From the NCBI RefSeq assembly GCF_030580935.1, contig NZ_JAUQOM010000001.1, positions 1-64,000 on the forward strand: 64,000 bases of DNA, written 5' to 3'. Position 1 is the first letter of the stretch. Each line of letters begins with the position of its first letter. The notes under the pieces were generated by a model. The model was not told where the DNA came from. It made no database searches and was given only the letters and a program-made list of their open reading frames with translations. The position numbers and the translations under genes are program-made. This DNA is from Sphingobium cyanobacteriorum (GTDB lineage Bacteria > Pseudomonadota > Alphaproteobacteria > Sphingomonadales > Sphingomonadaceae). This document shows positions 7,875 through 16,961 of this stretch, in pieces.

Positions 7875-10283
7875 TCAGAACCGGACGGTGGCACTTGCCC
7901 CGAAGGTCCTGGGCGCACCGAATACGGCCGTTGCATAGCCAAAGGCCTGGAACTGGGTGTTGCGAGCAGTGATATATTCCTTGTCGAACATATTCCTGAT
8001 CCAGAACTGGGCGCTGATCGGCGAACCCATGACATTTTCCCAGTTCATCGACGCACTGGCGATGAAGTAGCTGTCCAGTTGATTGAACTGCTGCCCGAAC
8101 GAGGCATTATAGTCCGGGAAGATGTTCGTCTGCGTGATCTTGCTCGTATAGTAACCCGAAATCGTCGTCGTCACCTTGCCGGACGCAGGATCGATCGGCC
8201 ATTCATAGGTCGCCGCCAGGTTGAGCTGATGCTTGGGGGTCTGTGCGGGCGTGGCGCCGCTCAGGTCCGTAGGAGGTACGAGCGTGGCGCCAGTCAGACC
8301 ATCCGCATTTCCACCCAGACCAGGCAGGACGAACTCCTTGAACTTCGACTTGATGTAATTGTAGCTCGCATCCAGCGTCAGGTTCTCGACCGGCGAAACA
8401 CGCATTTCGAAGTCGAGGCCATACACATTCTGCTTCGCCGCATTCAAGACGCCGTAACCGGAGAAGCCATCGTCATAATTGACGTTGACATTGACCTGCT
8501 TGTTGGTGGTCCGGCCGCGATAGAGCGCGATATTGGTCCGTACCGGCCGATCGCCGATCGACCAGTCCGCCTTCAGGCCGGCCTCGATCATCGTCGTCTT
8601 TTCCGGGTCGAAGAAAGGCACTTCGCGGATCGTGAAATTCGTGCCCCCGGCAAGATAGCCATGGCTGATCTTCGCATAGGCCAGAACCTTTGAACTGAAC
8701 TTGTTGGTCACAACGAAGTTCCAGCTTGGCGCCCGGAAGCTCTTGCCGCGCTGGCCGATACAGGAAGTCAGATCCTTGTCGGTGTAGAACAGCAGTGCCG
8801 CAGCGTTGCAGGGCGTCTGGGCATCCGGCAGGAAATTGAAGCCGTAGTTCGGCAGAACACCCGTGGCCTGAGAAACCGAAACACGCGATGAAACCCGGTC
8901 CCAGTTGTAACGGACACCACCGGAAATACCAAGGCTATCGGTGATATCGAATTCAGAGTTCAGATAGACTGACTTCGAATTGAACTTCTTCTTCTCGAAA
9001 TTATAAATGTCGATGACCAGCGGCAAGCTGAAGCCGAACGCTCCCGAAAGGAAGAGGCTCTGCCCGACATTCGCGTTGATGCCTTCGGTCTTGTCATTCA
9101 GCAGGAAGTAGCCGCCCAGGCTGGTCCGCAGCCGCCCGTCAAGCGCGGTGTGACGCAGCGTGATATCGTCGGTCCACTGATTGGTCTTGGTATCCTTGAG
9201 GACATTCACCAGCGCGAGGGAAACGCCGGCCGTATCTTCCGACGTGGTGGTATGATCACGCCGGAAACCAACGACGTTGCGCAGGGTCAGATTGTCGGCC
9301 AGTTCGATGTTGACCCTGTGCTCCAGCCCGAACAGCTTTGCCCGGCCATACAGATCCTTGGTCATGCCGGACGGATCGGCGCCCACATAGATGGTCTTGC
9401 GCGTCCCCAGGCGCGCGCCCAGCGTCGCCAGATCAATCCCGAAACCGGCATCGGGACGGAATGCGAGCGGAATGCCGCCCGTCGGCGATTCATCGCGATC
9501 ATAATAATCGAGAATCAGAACACTGTCGATCGGGCCACTGTTCAAAGACATCGTGCCGCGCAGGGAGTAATGATTTTCGTCCGAGAAATCCTTAGGCGCG
9601 CCACCTGCGGCAATCAGGTTCTTCACATATCCGTCGCGCTTCACATAATTGCCCGCGAAACGGAAACCCAGCACGTCATTGACCGGAATATTGATCATGC
9701 CTTCAAATTCGTGGCGGTTGTAATTGCCATAACCGGCCTTGACATAGCCTTCGAACTTGTCGGTCGGCAGGTTCGTGCGCACGGTAATCGTGCCGCCCGT
9801 GGTATTGGTGCCGAACTGCGTCCCCTGCGGCCCCTTGAGCACTTCCACCGTGGAAACATCATAGAAGGCGTTCATGATACCCACGGTGGACATCAGCGGA
9901 ACGTCGTTCAGGTAAAGCGCCACGCCACCGTCGACGCCCAGTTCGGTCGCCGTACCGCGGATCGCGAAGATCGGCACGCCGCCTGTGGAGTTGTTGGAAA
10001 CCGTCAGGCCGGGGGTCACGGTCTGCAAATCCTGGGCCGTCAGGACAACCCGCTCCTGAATCTGCTGTCCGCTGAACGCCGCCACGGTAATGGGAAGCGA
10101 CTGGGCATTTTCACCCACTTTCCGCGCGGTCACGACGATATCGCCCAGCTCGTTGCCGGCGCCCGTCGCCGCAGCGCTGTCGCTCGCCGGAGCCTGATCC
10201 TGCGCAGCGGCTGGCATAGCGAGAAATGCTGCGGAAATCGCTGCCCACGAGACTGCGGCAGCGCGATTGACTTTGAATTTCAT
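7875..10283 (-). CDS. TonB-dependent outer-membrane receptor
   Basis: This 802-residue protein has a signal peptide ending AMPAAAQDQ, a TonB-box-like GDIVVTARK near residue 50 and a plug domain (IQERVVLTAQDLQTVTPGL, FAIRGTATELGVDG, VLKGPQGTQFGTNTTGGTI). A long 22-strand barrel ends in a terminal Phe (SATVRF). It would import a substrate across the outer membrane using TonB energy. The catabolic setting and absence of siderophore genes point to an organic substrate rather than iron, but this is inference. The Met at 10283 is chosen because it starts the signal peptide and follows a strong GGGGAGGAAACC site. The IclR gene lies just upstream. Confidence 0.93.
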   Translation of the reverse strand: MKFKVNRAAAVSWAAISAAFLAMPAAAQDQAPASDSAAATGAGNELGDIVVTARKVGENAQSLPITVAAFSGQQIQERVVLTAQDLQTVTPGLTVSNNSTGGVPIFAIRGTATELGVDGGVALYLNDVPLMSTVGIMNAFYDVSTVEVLKGPQGTQFGTNTTGGTITVRTNLPTDKFEGYVKAGYGNYNRHEFEGMINIPVNDVLGFRFAGNYVKRDGYVKNLIAAGGAPKDFSDENHYSLRGTMSLNSGPIDSVLILDYYDRDESPTGGIPLAFRPDAGFGIDLATLGARLGTRKTIYVGADPSGMTKDLYGRAKLFGLEHRVNIELADNLTLRNVVGFRRDHTTTSEDTAGVSLALVNVLKDTKTNQWTDDITLRHTALDGRLRTSLGGYFLLNDKTEGINANVGQSLFLSGAFGFSLPLVIDIYNFEKKKFNSKSVYLNSEFDITDSLGISGGVRYNWDRVSSRVSVSQATGVLPNYGFNFLPDAQTPCNAAALLFYTDKDLTSCIGQRGKSFRAPSWNFVVTNKFSSKVLAYAKISHGYLAGGTNFTIREVPFFDPEKTTMIEAGLKADWSIGDRPVRTNIALYRGRTTNKQVNVNVNYDDGFSGYGVLNAAKQNVYGLDFEMRVSPVENLTLDASYNYIKSKFKEFVLPGLGGNADGLTGATLVPPTDLSGATPAQTPKHQLNLAATYEWPIDPASGKVTTTISGYYTSKITQTNIFPDYNASFGQQFNQLDSYFIASASMNWENVMGSPISAQFWIRNMFDKEYITARNTQFQAFGYATAVFGAPRTFGASATVRF

Positions 10284-10307
10284 GTGGTTTCCTCCCCGGA
10301 GTAAACG

Positions 10308-10338
10308 GCTCCCTGGCTTTGAACCGCCAGTTGGGAGC
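10308..10338 (-). promoter_or_regulatory. Hairpin in the 5' leader of the TonB-dependent receptor
   Basis: GCTCCC (10308-10313) plus TGGC (10314-10317) pairs with GCCA (10326-10329) and GGGAGC (10333-10338), with a 3-base bulge and 8-base loop. It lies about 10 bases upstream of the GGGGAGG ribosome-binding site, so it could modulate translation or mRNA stability. Confidence 0.35.
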
Positions 10339-10520
10339 AATCTACAAAAGCCGGAAGGATTCCTCGACTGTATTTTACTGTGAGCGCCTAGCAATCAGGA
10401 ATGAAATAGCTTCGCCTCATTTTCGGCAATAAAGCGAGGCCGGCCAGGATCACTCCCGGCCGACACCGTCATGATCATCCATGCACGCCTGAAAAGCGCC
10501 CGGACAAAAGAACGCCAAGT

Positions 10521-11423
10521 TTACAGGGCTGCCAGCGCGCAATCCCGGCGGGTGGAGTCTGTAAAGGACGACGCCATTGCCGTATCCAGACGCAGGGATG
10601 GTTCGACAACCGGACCTGTCAGGTGCGCGGCAATTTCTTCATGCAGTGCGAGAACGAACGCATCCTTGTTCTCGCGCAATATGTCGGTAGGCGCGGCAAG
10701 GCCGATGGAAAGCTGCTCCTCGGTCATTTCAAACTGGGGCAGCCGCATCGCGACCACACCGGCGCCGGGGGTCACGGTGTCATGCTGGAATGCATATCCA
10801 TTACTGCGCACCGCCTGCACCCTTTCAATCAGTTGCGAGACGGGAACCTTCAGATCCACCTCTTGCGGCTCGGCATTGTACCGGATGCCGATACGCTTGA
10901 TCTCGCTGTCCGGCAGGTCCGAAATCAGGGTCAGTCCCGTCGCGGAACAGGCAAGCGGGCGCCGCGACCCCTTGACGACATACAGCCTGACCGGGCTGGT
11001 CGCCTGGACGACATGGATATATTGGGACCAGACATGATTGCGCACCGCCAGCACCACAGCCTGGCCGGTCCGTACATTCAGGCGATGCATCAGCCGGATC
11101 AGCGGACCATCGCTCAGGAGCGGACCATTGACCCAGCTTCCCAGCAGGGCGACGCGCGTTGTCGGCGCAAAGGCGCGTGTCGGCGCATTATAGGACAGAT
11201 AGCCCATCACGACGAGGCTGCGCAGCAGGACCGAGGTGCTCGACTGCGGCAGGTCAAGCAGTTCCGACACTTCGGAAACAAGCGCCTCACGCTTGAGAAC
11301 ATCGAACAGTTCGAGAATGCGAAGCACGCGGCCTGCGGACTTCACGATATGATCGGTTTCGTCCTGCTCATGCCCGGCAACCCAGCATTCACCCAATGCC
11401 CGACCAAGTCTTGAAAGTTCCAT
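10521..11423 (-). CDS. IclR family transcriptional regulator
   Basis: The 300-residue protein has an N-terminal winged helix (about 25-90; SAGRVLRILELFDVL, then VSEVSELLDLPQSSTSVLLRSLVVMGYL). A C-terminal IclR effector domain follows (GQAVVLAVRNHVWSQYIHVV, SRRPLACSATGLTLIS, RSNGYAFQHDTVTPGAGVVAMRLP). IclR proteins bind aromatic or organic acids and regulate adjacent catabolic genes. The start follows GGAGAGG. A 20-bp near-perfect palindrome lies 28 bases upstream (11451-11470) and is a likely autoregulatory operator. It sits between the receptor gene and the esterase-VOC-SDR-FAH-thiolase row, so it probably controls the left block. Confidence 0.92.
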   Translation of the reverse strand: MELSRLGRALGECWVAGHEQDETDHIVKSAGRVLRILELFDVLKREALVSEVSELLDLPQSSTSVLLRSLVVMGYLSYNAPTRAFAPTTRVALLGSWVNGPLLSDGPLIRLMHRLNVRTGQAVVLAVRNHVWSQYIHVVQATSPVRLYVVKGSRRPLACSATGLTLISDLPDSEIKRIGIRYNAEPQEVDLKVPVSQLIERVQAVRSNGYAFQHDTVTPGAGVVAMRLPQFEMTEEQLSIGLAAPTDILRENKDAFVLALHEEIAAHLTGPVVEPSLRLDTAMASSFTDSTRRDCALAAL

Positions 11424-11731
11424 ATGTCCTCTCCAATCGGCTTTTGAAGAAACCTAACATATGTTCGGTTATCGGGCAATATGCACTGCATGTCTTTGCA
11501 GCCGGAATCAACGGACCACCGATCCGGGGCCGGCAGGCCGGTTTCCAACGGGCATGCCGGAGGGCAGGCGCGCAGGTCCGTGCGGACCGGGACGCTGCCC
11601 GATTCCAGATATTTTCCTGTTATTCCATATATTTATATAAATCCAGCATAGCCGCCTGGTTCGATCGGCTTGCCGGCGGGGCCATCGCGCCCCTTGCCGA
11701 TGGTCAGCCGCAACAGGGGCAAAAGGCGATA
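11424..11731. other. Intergenic region upstream of the IclR gene
   Basis: Holds the IclR promoter and the 20-bp palindrome at 11451-11470. An AT-rich patch at about 11618-11645 (CCATATATTTATATAAAT) is the lowest-GC spot nearby. No gene is supported. Confidence 0.6.
11451..11470. promoter_or_regulatory. Candidate IclR operator (20-bp palindrome)
   Basis: AACCTAACATATGTTCGGTT reads the same on both strands except for one symmetric pair (positions 5 and 16). It is centred about 38 bases upstream of the IclR start codon. A related sequence, CTAACATATCTTC, occurs at 36661-36673, upstream of the SDR/ACAD/ligase/KstD row. Confidence 0.6.
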
Positions 11732-12676
11732 TCAGGCAGGATGGCCAAGATGCCGCTTCGCGAAGTCCGTCACGATTTTCAAGGACTCGATGCTCCTGGG
11801 ATGCTGGACGGCAACGGACTGGAATGCATGGATAAGGCCATCCATCCTCAGGGATTCGACCTGATTGCCAGCCTCGCGCAGCCTGCTGGCATATAATTCG
11901 CCCTCGTCCCGCAACGGGTCATGCTCCACCGTGATCAGCAGGGTCGGCGGCAAGCCGCGCAGATCGTCCGCACGCAAGGGGCTGAGATGCGCCTGGTTGC
12001 GGTCCGCCTGCCCCGCATATTGATCCCAGAACCACATCATATGCGCGCGCGTCAGCAGCTTGCCCTGGGCATTTTCAAGATAGGAAGGGCGATCAAAATC
12101 ATGATCGCACACCGGATATAGCAGGATCTGGCATTGAAGGTCCGGTCCACCGCGATCGCGCGCGATCATCGCGACGGCCGTGGCCAGATTGCCGCCCGCG
12201 CTGTCGCCGGCAATGCCGATCCGGTCGGGATCGAAGCCCAGGGCCGCTGCCTGCGCGGCCACCCATTCCGTCACCGCCAGACAATCTTCCAGCGGCACCG
12301 GAAATGGATATTCCGGCGCGAGCCGATAATCGACCGACACCACGGCGCACCCGCTGTCATGGGCGATCAGATGACATCTGAACTCATCGGCGTCGAGCGA
12401 TCCCCGCACCCAGCCGCCCCCGTGCATGCTGATCAGCACCGCATGGGGACGCGGCGAGGACGGACGATAGATGCGCACGGGAACAGCATGGCCGTCCCCG
12501 GCCGGAACCTTGCGCACCTCGACCGATACCGGATTGCGCAATGGCGGGATCATGACCGGCGCGGACCGCATTTCCTGCGCCAGATCGGCGGGCGGGCGCG
12601 AAAAGTCGGTGGGCGGCATCGCGTTGATCACATCAAGGATCGCCTGAAAATCCCGGTCCACCGTCATCACGCCCAT
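11732..12676 (-). CDS. Alpha/beta hydrolase (hormone-sensitive lipase family esterase)
   Basis: The HSL-family motifs are clear: ISMHGGGWVRGS (oxyanion hole), RLAPEYPFP, and GDSAGGNLA with the nucleophilic serine. HDPLRDEGE supplies the acid and LIHAFQS the histidine. About 314 residues from the Met at 12676 match the family; the open frame extends to 12775 and directly abuts the VOC stop codon, but that extension is not family-like. A GGGAAAG lies before 12676. It would hydrolyse an ester or lactone. Its position after VOC, SDR, FAH and thiolase genes suggests an esterase step in the same pathway. Confidence 0.92.
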   Translation of the reverse strand: MGVMTVDRDFQAILDVINAMPPTDFSRPPADLAQEMRSAPVMIPPLRNPVSVEVRKVPAGDGHAVPVRIYRPSSPRPHAVLISMHGGGWVRGSLDADEFRCHLIAHDSGCAVVSVDYRLAPEYPFPVPLEDCLAVTEWVAAQAAALGFDPDRIGIAGDSAGGNLATAVAMIARDRGGPDLQCQILLYPVCDHDFDRPSYLENAQGKLLTRAHMMWFWDQYAGQADRNQAHLSPLRADDLRGLPPTLLITVEHDPLRDEGELYASRLREAGNQVESLRMDGLIHAFQSVAVQHPRSIESLKIVTDFAKRHLGHPA

Positions 12677-12775
12677 CACTTTCCCAACATGGCGGCCAGT
12701 AAAGCACGCCCCTGACGATCGCCGGCCCGCCGCGACCACCGGGCCATCCCTTTCACCCGCGCCGCTGTCGGCCAT

Positions 12776-13333
12776 TCATTCGGCTGGAGTGATCCCGACA
12801 GCCTCCGCCTGGCGCCGCGCCCATTCTTCCTTCGGCATGAAGGTGGGATCAGCACGGACCAGCGCGTCCGTCTTTGCCAGGATCGTCTCTTCCGCTTCTT
12901 CCAGGTCCAGCGGTTCGGCGCATGGCTGGGCGATATACCAGGGCGATCCGGCATAAAGTTCGATACGGTTATCTTCCGGGTCGAAGCAGTAGATGCTCCA
13001 GGCATTGCCGTGGTTCATGGTGCGATCGACGCGGACGCCTTCGGCCTTGATGATCGCGTTGAAGCGCTGAAGATCCTTGAGCGAATCCAGCCGGAACGAG
13101 AGCTGGTTGATCAGCCCCACGCCCATGGCGTCATTCCGCCCCTCGACCAGCACGAGTTGATGATGTTCGAGCGGGCTGCGGCTCAGGAACATGATCCGGC
13201 CGCCGCGTTCGGTCGGCCCGCTGTCCGTCACGACCATGCCCAGGACGCGCTGGTAAAAGCCCGCCATGGCGTCAATGTCACGCACATAGAGGCCGACATG
13301 GCGGAATTGGGCGTTTGGCGGCGCCAGTGTCAT
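12776..13333 (-). CDS. VOC family protein (extradiol dioxygenase/glyoxalase fold)
   Basis: The 185-residue protein has the paired beta-alpha-beta modules of the vicinal oxygen chelate fold. Candidate metal ligands are the His in QFRHVGLYVRDIDAM, a His in the HHQLVLV strand and the Glu in DNRIELYAG. A helical tail of about 45 residues (LDLEEAEETILAKTDALV) follows. Members include extradiol dioxygenases and related small-molecule enzymes. The presence of both metal-ligand ends favours a real metalloenzyme. It lies between the SDR and esterase genes and probably belongs to one transcript. Confidence 0.88.
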   Translation of the reverse strand: MTLAPPNAQFRHVGLYVRDIDAMAGFYQRVLGMVVTDSGPTERGGRIMFLSRSPLEHHQLVLVEGRNDAMGVGLINQLSFRLDSLKDLQRFNAIIKAEGVRVDRTMNHGNAWSIYCFDPEDNRIELYAGSPWYIAQPCAEPLDLEEAEETILAKTDALVRADPTFMPKEEWARRQAEAVGITPAE

Positions 13334-13417
13334 GCGTTCATTATCCCTTCTTCAGGTATCGGGGCCGCCCCTGCGACATCGGCACACCCGATCGTCGCGA
13401 AGGACGGCCATCCGGCA

Positions 13418-14188
13418 TCACGACGCGCGGACCAGCCCGCCGTCGACGTAGAAAGTCTGCGCCGTGATAAGGTCGGCATCTCCACTGACCAGATAGGACA
13501 ATGTCCCGGCCATATCCTCCGGCGTCGGCGCGCGCGGAATGGCCTGACGCTCCGCCAGGATGCCGTAAAGCTGCTCGGACGTGTGGCCGCGGAAATTGGG
13601 TTCGCGCGCAAGCGTCCCCTCCGTACGGGTGAAGCCGGGCGCGATGGCGTTGACGGTGATCCCTTCGGCGCCCAGTTCGCTGGCGAGCGCGCGCGTGAAG
13701 CCGATCACGCCGCCCTTGCTGGCGATATAGTGGGTCAGCCCCGGCGCGACCTGGCCAAAGCTGTTGGACGCCATGTTGACGACCCGGCCCCATTTGCGGT
13801 CCCGCATACCCGGCACGAAACGCTTCGACATCAGGAATACCGAATCCAGATTGACCGCAATCATGTGCCGCCAATGCTCCAGTTCGATATCCTCGAACTT
13901 GCGGCTCGGAAAGATGCCCGCATTGTTGACGAGAATGTCGCAACGGCCAAATGCCTTCTCGACATCGTCGCCAAGCCTGGCGATCGCGGCGGGATCGGCA
14001 ACGTCGCACTGAAACGCGACGGCGCGACCGCCGGCCGCCTTGACTTCTTCCAGCGTCTGGTCGGCGGCATTGAGGTCAACGACCGCGATCTCGGCACCTT
14101 CCGATGCAAGGCGCACCGCAAAGGCGCGACCGATGCCCGCTGCGGCGCCGGTGATGACCGCAACCTTGCCTGCATGGCGTTTTTCCAT
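13418..14188 (-). CDS. SDR family oxidoreductase
   Basis: Classical SDR of about 256 residues with TGAAAGIGRAFA, VDLNAADQ (Asp favouring NAD), LVNNAGIFPSRK, NMASNSFGQ and the catalytic YIASK. The C-terminus is YVDGGLVRAS. The Met at 14188 (MEKRHAGK) follows GGAGAATTCC and is the family-like start; the frame extends ten codons further. Its position between FAH and VOC genes suggests it oxidises or reduces a hydroxy/keto intermediate. Confidence 0.92.
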   Translation of the reverse strand: MEKRHAGKVAVITGAAAGIGRAFAVRLASEGAEIAVVDLNAADQTLEEVKAAGGRAVAFQCDVADPAAIARLGDDVEKAFGRCDILVNNAGIFPSRKFEDIELEHWRHMIAVNLDSVFLMSKRFVPGMRDRKWGRVVNMASNSFGQVAPGLTHYIASKGGVIGFTRALASELGAEGITVNAIAPGFTRTEGTLAREPNFRGHTSEQLYGILAERQAIPRAPTPEDMAGTLSYLVSGDADLITAQTFYVDGGLVRAS

Positions 14189-14242
14189 GGAATTCTCCTG
14201 AAACATCTCGTCGATCATAGGGGGCGGGTGCTGCCCGCACCG

Positions 14243-15118
14243 TCACAAAATGGCGAAATCGTCCGCTTCCTTGACGACGCCATTGCGCAGGATGCCGATG
14301 CCGGAAATTTCCACCTCGACCGTATCGCCTGCCTTCATCCACAAAGGCGGCTGATGGAAGGCGCCGACGCCACCCGTCGTGCCGCAAATGATCACGTCGC
14401 CCGGTTCGAGCGTGATGAACGACGAACAATAGGCGACCAGTGCAGGCACGTCGAAGATCAGGTCGTCGAGCGTCGCGGTCTGCACTTCCTGGCCATTGAG
14501 GCGCGTCTTGAGCGACTGTGCGCTAATGTCGGTCAATTCGTCGCTGGTGACCATCCATGGTCCCAGGGCGCCGGTCTGCGGGAAATTCTTGCCGGGGCCG
14601 AACTGCTGCGAATGCTTCTGCCAGTCGCGCACGCTGCCGTCATTATAGCAGGCATAGCCCGCCACATAATCCAGCGCCTTGTCTTCGGGCACATAGCGGC
14701 ACCGCTTGCCGATGATGACCGCCAGTTCGCCTTCATAGTCGAACTTTTCGGACACCTTGGGGCACAGCAAATCCTGGTTGGCGCCGACCTGGCTCTCCGC
14801 ATAACGCATGAAGATCATCGGCTTGGTCGGCGTTTCGCGGCCGGTTTCCTTGACATGGCTGGCGAAGTTGACGCCCACGCAGAGGATCTTGTCGGGCTTG
14901 GTCACGACCGGCAGAAGCTTTGCATCCGCAAAGGAAGAGGTCGGGGTCGCATCCTGCTGCGATCGCGCGAAGGCCATGCCCTCCGCGTCGGCAAGCAAAT
15001 CGCGCAGCGACGCATAGCGCGCGCCCAGATCGATAATCCCTTCCGGCTTGTCGATGCTGCCCGTTACGATCCCAAAGCTTTCGCGTCCATCAGGGCCGAC
15101 ATAACTGGTCAATTTCAT
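14243..15118 (-). CDS. Fumarylacetoacetate hydrolase family protein
   Basis: The 291-residue protein has the FAH C-terminal fold: KILCVGVNFASHVKETG, a metal-binding FDYEGELAVIIGKR with acidic ligands, VAGYACYNDGSVRDWQ, and IICGTTGGVGAFHQPP with the substrate-binding Thr-Gly-Gly. FAH-family enzymes cleave C-C bonds in acylpyruvates or hydrate/decarboxylate ring-cleavage products. In an operon with VOC, SDR and thiolase genes it is a good candidate for C-C cleavage of a beta-diketone-like intermediate, though the substrate is unknown. Confidence 0.93.
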   Translation of the reverse strand: MKLTSYVGPDGRESFGIVTGSIDKPEGIIDLGARYASLRDLLADAEGMAFARSQQDATPTSSFADAKLLPVVTKPDKILCVGVNFASHVKETGRETPTKPMIFMRYAESQVGANQDLLCPKVSEKFDYEGELAVIIGKRCRYVPEDKALDYVAGYACYNDGSVRDWQKHSQQFGPGKNFPQTGALGPWMVTSDELTDISAQSLKTRLNGQEVQTATLDDLIFDVPALVAYCSSFITLEPGDVIICGTTGGVGAFHQPPLWMKAGDTVEVEISGIGILRNGVVKEADDFAIL

Positions 15119-15156
15119 TGGTCCGACCTTCTTGTTCCGTTGGATGTTGATAATGT

Positions 15157-16407
15157 CTATTCGCCGCCCAGAATGGTGACGGTGGTTGCCGCTTCCTCAT
15201 AGCCAAGGAAGCCCCCGCCATTTTCCGCTATCGCCCAGCGCGCATTGTCCACCTGTCGCGCGCCGGCCTCTCCCCGCAACTGCGTGGTGAGTTCATGCAA
15301 CTGGATAATGCCTGTCGCCCCCACCGGATGCCCCTTGGACAGCAGGCCGCCAGACGGGTTGACGGGTATCCGGCCACCAAGCGCGGTGGCGCCGGAGTCC
15401 GTCATCGCCCCGCCCTCGCCCCGCGGGCAGAAGCCGAGATTTTCGATCTGGATGATTTCCGCGAAAGCCGTGGCGTCATGCACTTCCGCGACCGACATCG
15501 CCTCAGGCCCGACACCAGCCTGCTCATAGGCCCGGAGCGCAGCCCGGCGACCGACATGATTGTCAAGATCGTCCGGGTCGCGATCGGTTGACGAAACAAG
15601 CGCGCAAGACGCCACCCGGACCGCACGATCGGCGTTGAAGCGCTTGAGCGCCGATCCCGTGCACAACAGCATCGCCGCCGCGCCATCGCTGATCGGCGCG
15701 CACATGGCGCGGGTGAAAGGCCAGGAAACAGGCTTGTCCGCCAGCACTTCCTCGATCGTCAGGTCGAATTGATATTGGGCGTCCGGGTTCATCGTCGAAT
15801 GATGATGGTTCTTTGAAGCCACCGCCGCAATCTGCCGCTGGGTCGTGCCGTACCGCGCCATGTGATAGCGCGCAAAGGCCGCATAGATATCCATGAACAC
15901 GCTGCGTTCCGCCGCCGGCTCCACCCCGTCGGGGATCGGCATGCCCTTTGCCAGGGACAAAAGCGCGTCGATCTGGCTGTCGAACTCCAATACGTCGGTG
16001 CTGCCCTTGAAGGCCCGGAACATGCCATCCCGATTATCCGGGAAGAACATCTTTTCCGCGCCGACCACCAGCGCGACTTCGCCGAAACCGGCCTTGAGAT
16101 AGGCCAGCGCGTTGGCAAAGCCGGTGCTGCCGCTGGCGCATGCATTTTCGACATTCGTGATCGGTATGCCCGATATGCCGCTCGACCGCAGCGCGACTTC
16201 CCCCCGAATGCCGTTCTGCCCTTCCAGCAGCGCCTGGCGCGTATTGCTGAACCAGGCAGCCTCGATCGAGGAAGGATTGTCCAGCCCCGAATCCGCCAGC
16301 GCCTTTTCAACGGCCATCGCCGTCATCGCGCGCAGCGGACGGTCGGGAAATTTGCCAAGCGACGTCATTCCCGAACCAACAATATATACGTCTATGTTCG
16401 ACCGCAC
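15157..16407 (-). CDS. Thiolase family protein (SCP2-thiolase-like)
   Basis: The 416-residue enzyme has the nucleophilic cysteine in TNVENACASGSTGF (about residue 90). VAEVHDATAFAEI is the HDAF-type motif of SCP2-like thiolases, and SKGHPVGATGIIQL supplies the catalytic His. The last active-site loop ends in NGGGFLG instead of the usual CGG, typical of the SCP2/lipid-transfer type. It should cleave a 3-ketoacyl-CoA, perhaps of a bulky side chain. The start is GTG with an AAGG eight bases upstream. It is the first gene of the left block. Confidence 0.92.
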   Translation of the reverse strand: MRSNIDVYIVGSGMTSLGKFPDRPLRAMTAMAVEKALADSGLDNPSSIEAAWFSNTRQALLEGQNGIRGEVALRSSGISGIPITNVENACASGSTGFANALAYLKAGFGEVALVVGAEKMFFPDNRDGMFRAFKGSTDVLEFDSQIDALLSLAKGMPIPDGVEPAAERSVFMDIYAAFARYHMARYGTTQRQIAAVASKNHHHSTMNPDAQYQFDLTIEEVLADKPVSWPFTRAMCAPISDGAAAMLLCTGSALKRFNADRAVRVASCALVSSTDRDPDDLDNHVGRRAALRAYEQAGVGPEAMSVAEVHDATAFAEIIQIENLGFCPRGEGGAMTDSGATALGGRIPVNPSGGLLSKGHPVGATGIIQLHELTTQLRGEAGARQVDNARWAIAENGGGFLGYEEAATTVTILGGE

Positions 16408-16961
16408 ATCAAATGCCTTAAACTTGCCTCAGGCGCCATGGTCGGGCGCACATCGAAGCAGAAGTCGCCACCCTTCTGGAACATCGCCTATGTCTCAGAC
16501 CCCCAACGGCCTACATATCGCGCTTGCCAAGAGCAAGAATTGCCACCCCGGAGACGACCCGCAATCAAGACTGTGATGACGACGGGCCGGAACAGGCATT
16601 TCCCGTCATGCCTGCGCGGGACAAACCCGCCCCGCAGGCTTATGGGGCGCGACAGGCCCTGAAGGAAAGGAAGCGCGGCAGTTCCCGCCATGGACGCCAG
16701 CCCCTTGATTATCATATCGCTGATACCCCCGCCCCGCCTCTTGCTCCATTCATGGCAATCCATTGATAAATATCGGGAAATAATGCCTCCCAATATCCGG
16801 TGCGATCCAGCTTCGACACGCAGGCCCGGTCATTGCGATGCCCCTGGCGCGCCATTGCAGCCTGCCCTTATTGCGTTCAGCGCATTTGGGCGGGATAGCG
16901 ACGGAATATAGGGGTGGTCAGGGTCAACTGATCGCCGAATGCGTGAAATGTGGAGATCATG
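16408..16961. other. Divergent promoter region between thiolase and P450 genes
   Basis: A 554-base non-coding region driving the left block (minus) and the P450-ferredoxin-OYE row (plus). It contains a dyad ATATCGGGA (16770-16778)/TCCCAATAT (16788-16796) with one mismatch, a possible operator, and a GCCTGCG/CGCAGGC hairpin near 16611-16640. No gene is supported. Confidence 0.55.
16770..16796. promoter_or_regulatory. Candidate operator dyad in the thiolase/P450 divergent region
   Basis: ATATCGGGA and TCCCAATAT form a 9-bp inverted repeat with one mismatch and a 9-base spacer. The half-site spacing of about 18 bp fits a dimeric regulator. No other copy was found in the window. Confidence 0.35.

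Noticed and set aside
11605..11614. Third CAGATATT occurrence as part of the VOC/GMC motif
   Set aside because: Only GCCCGA and CAGATATT match, spacing differs, and CAGATATT is common in coding regions here.
13010..15202. 730-codon open frame on the plus strand
   Set aside because: It runs antisense to the VOC, SDR and FAH genes across their boundaries and has no protein-like motifs.
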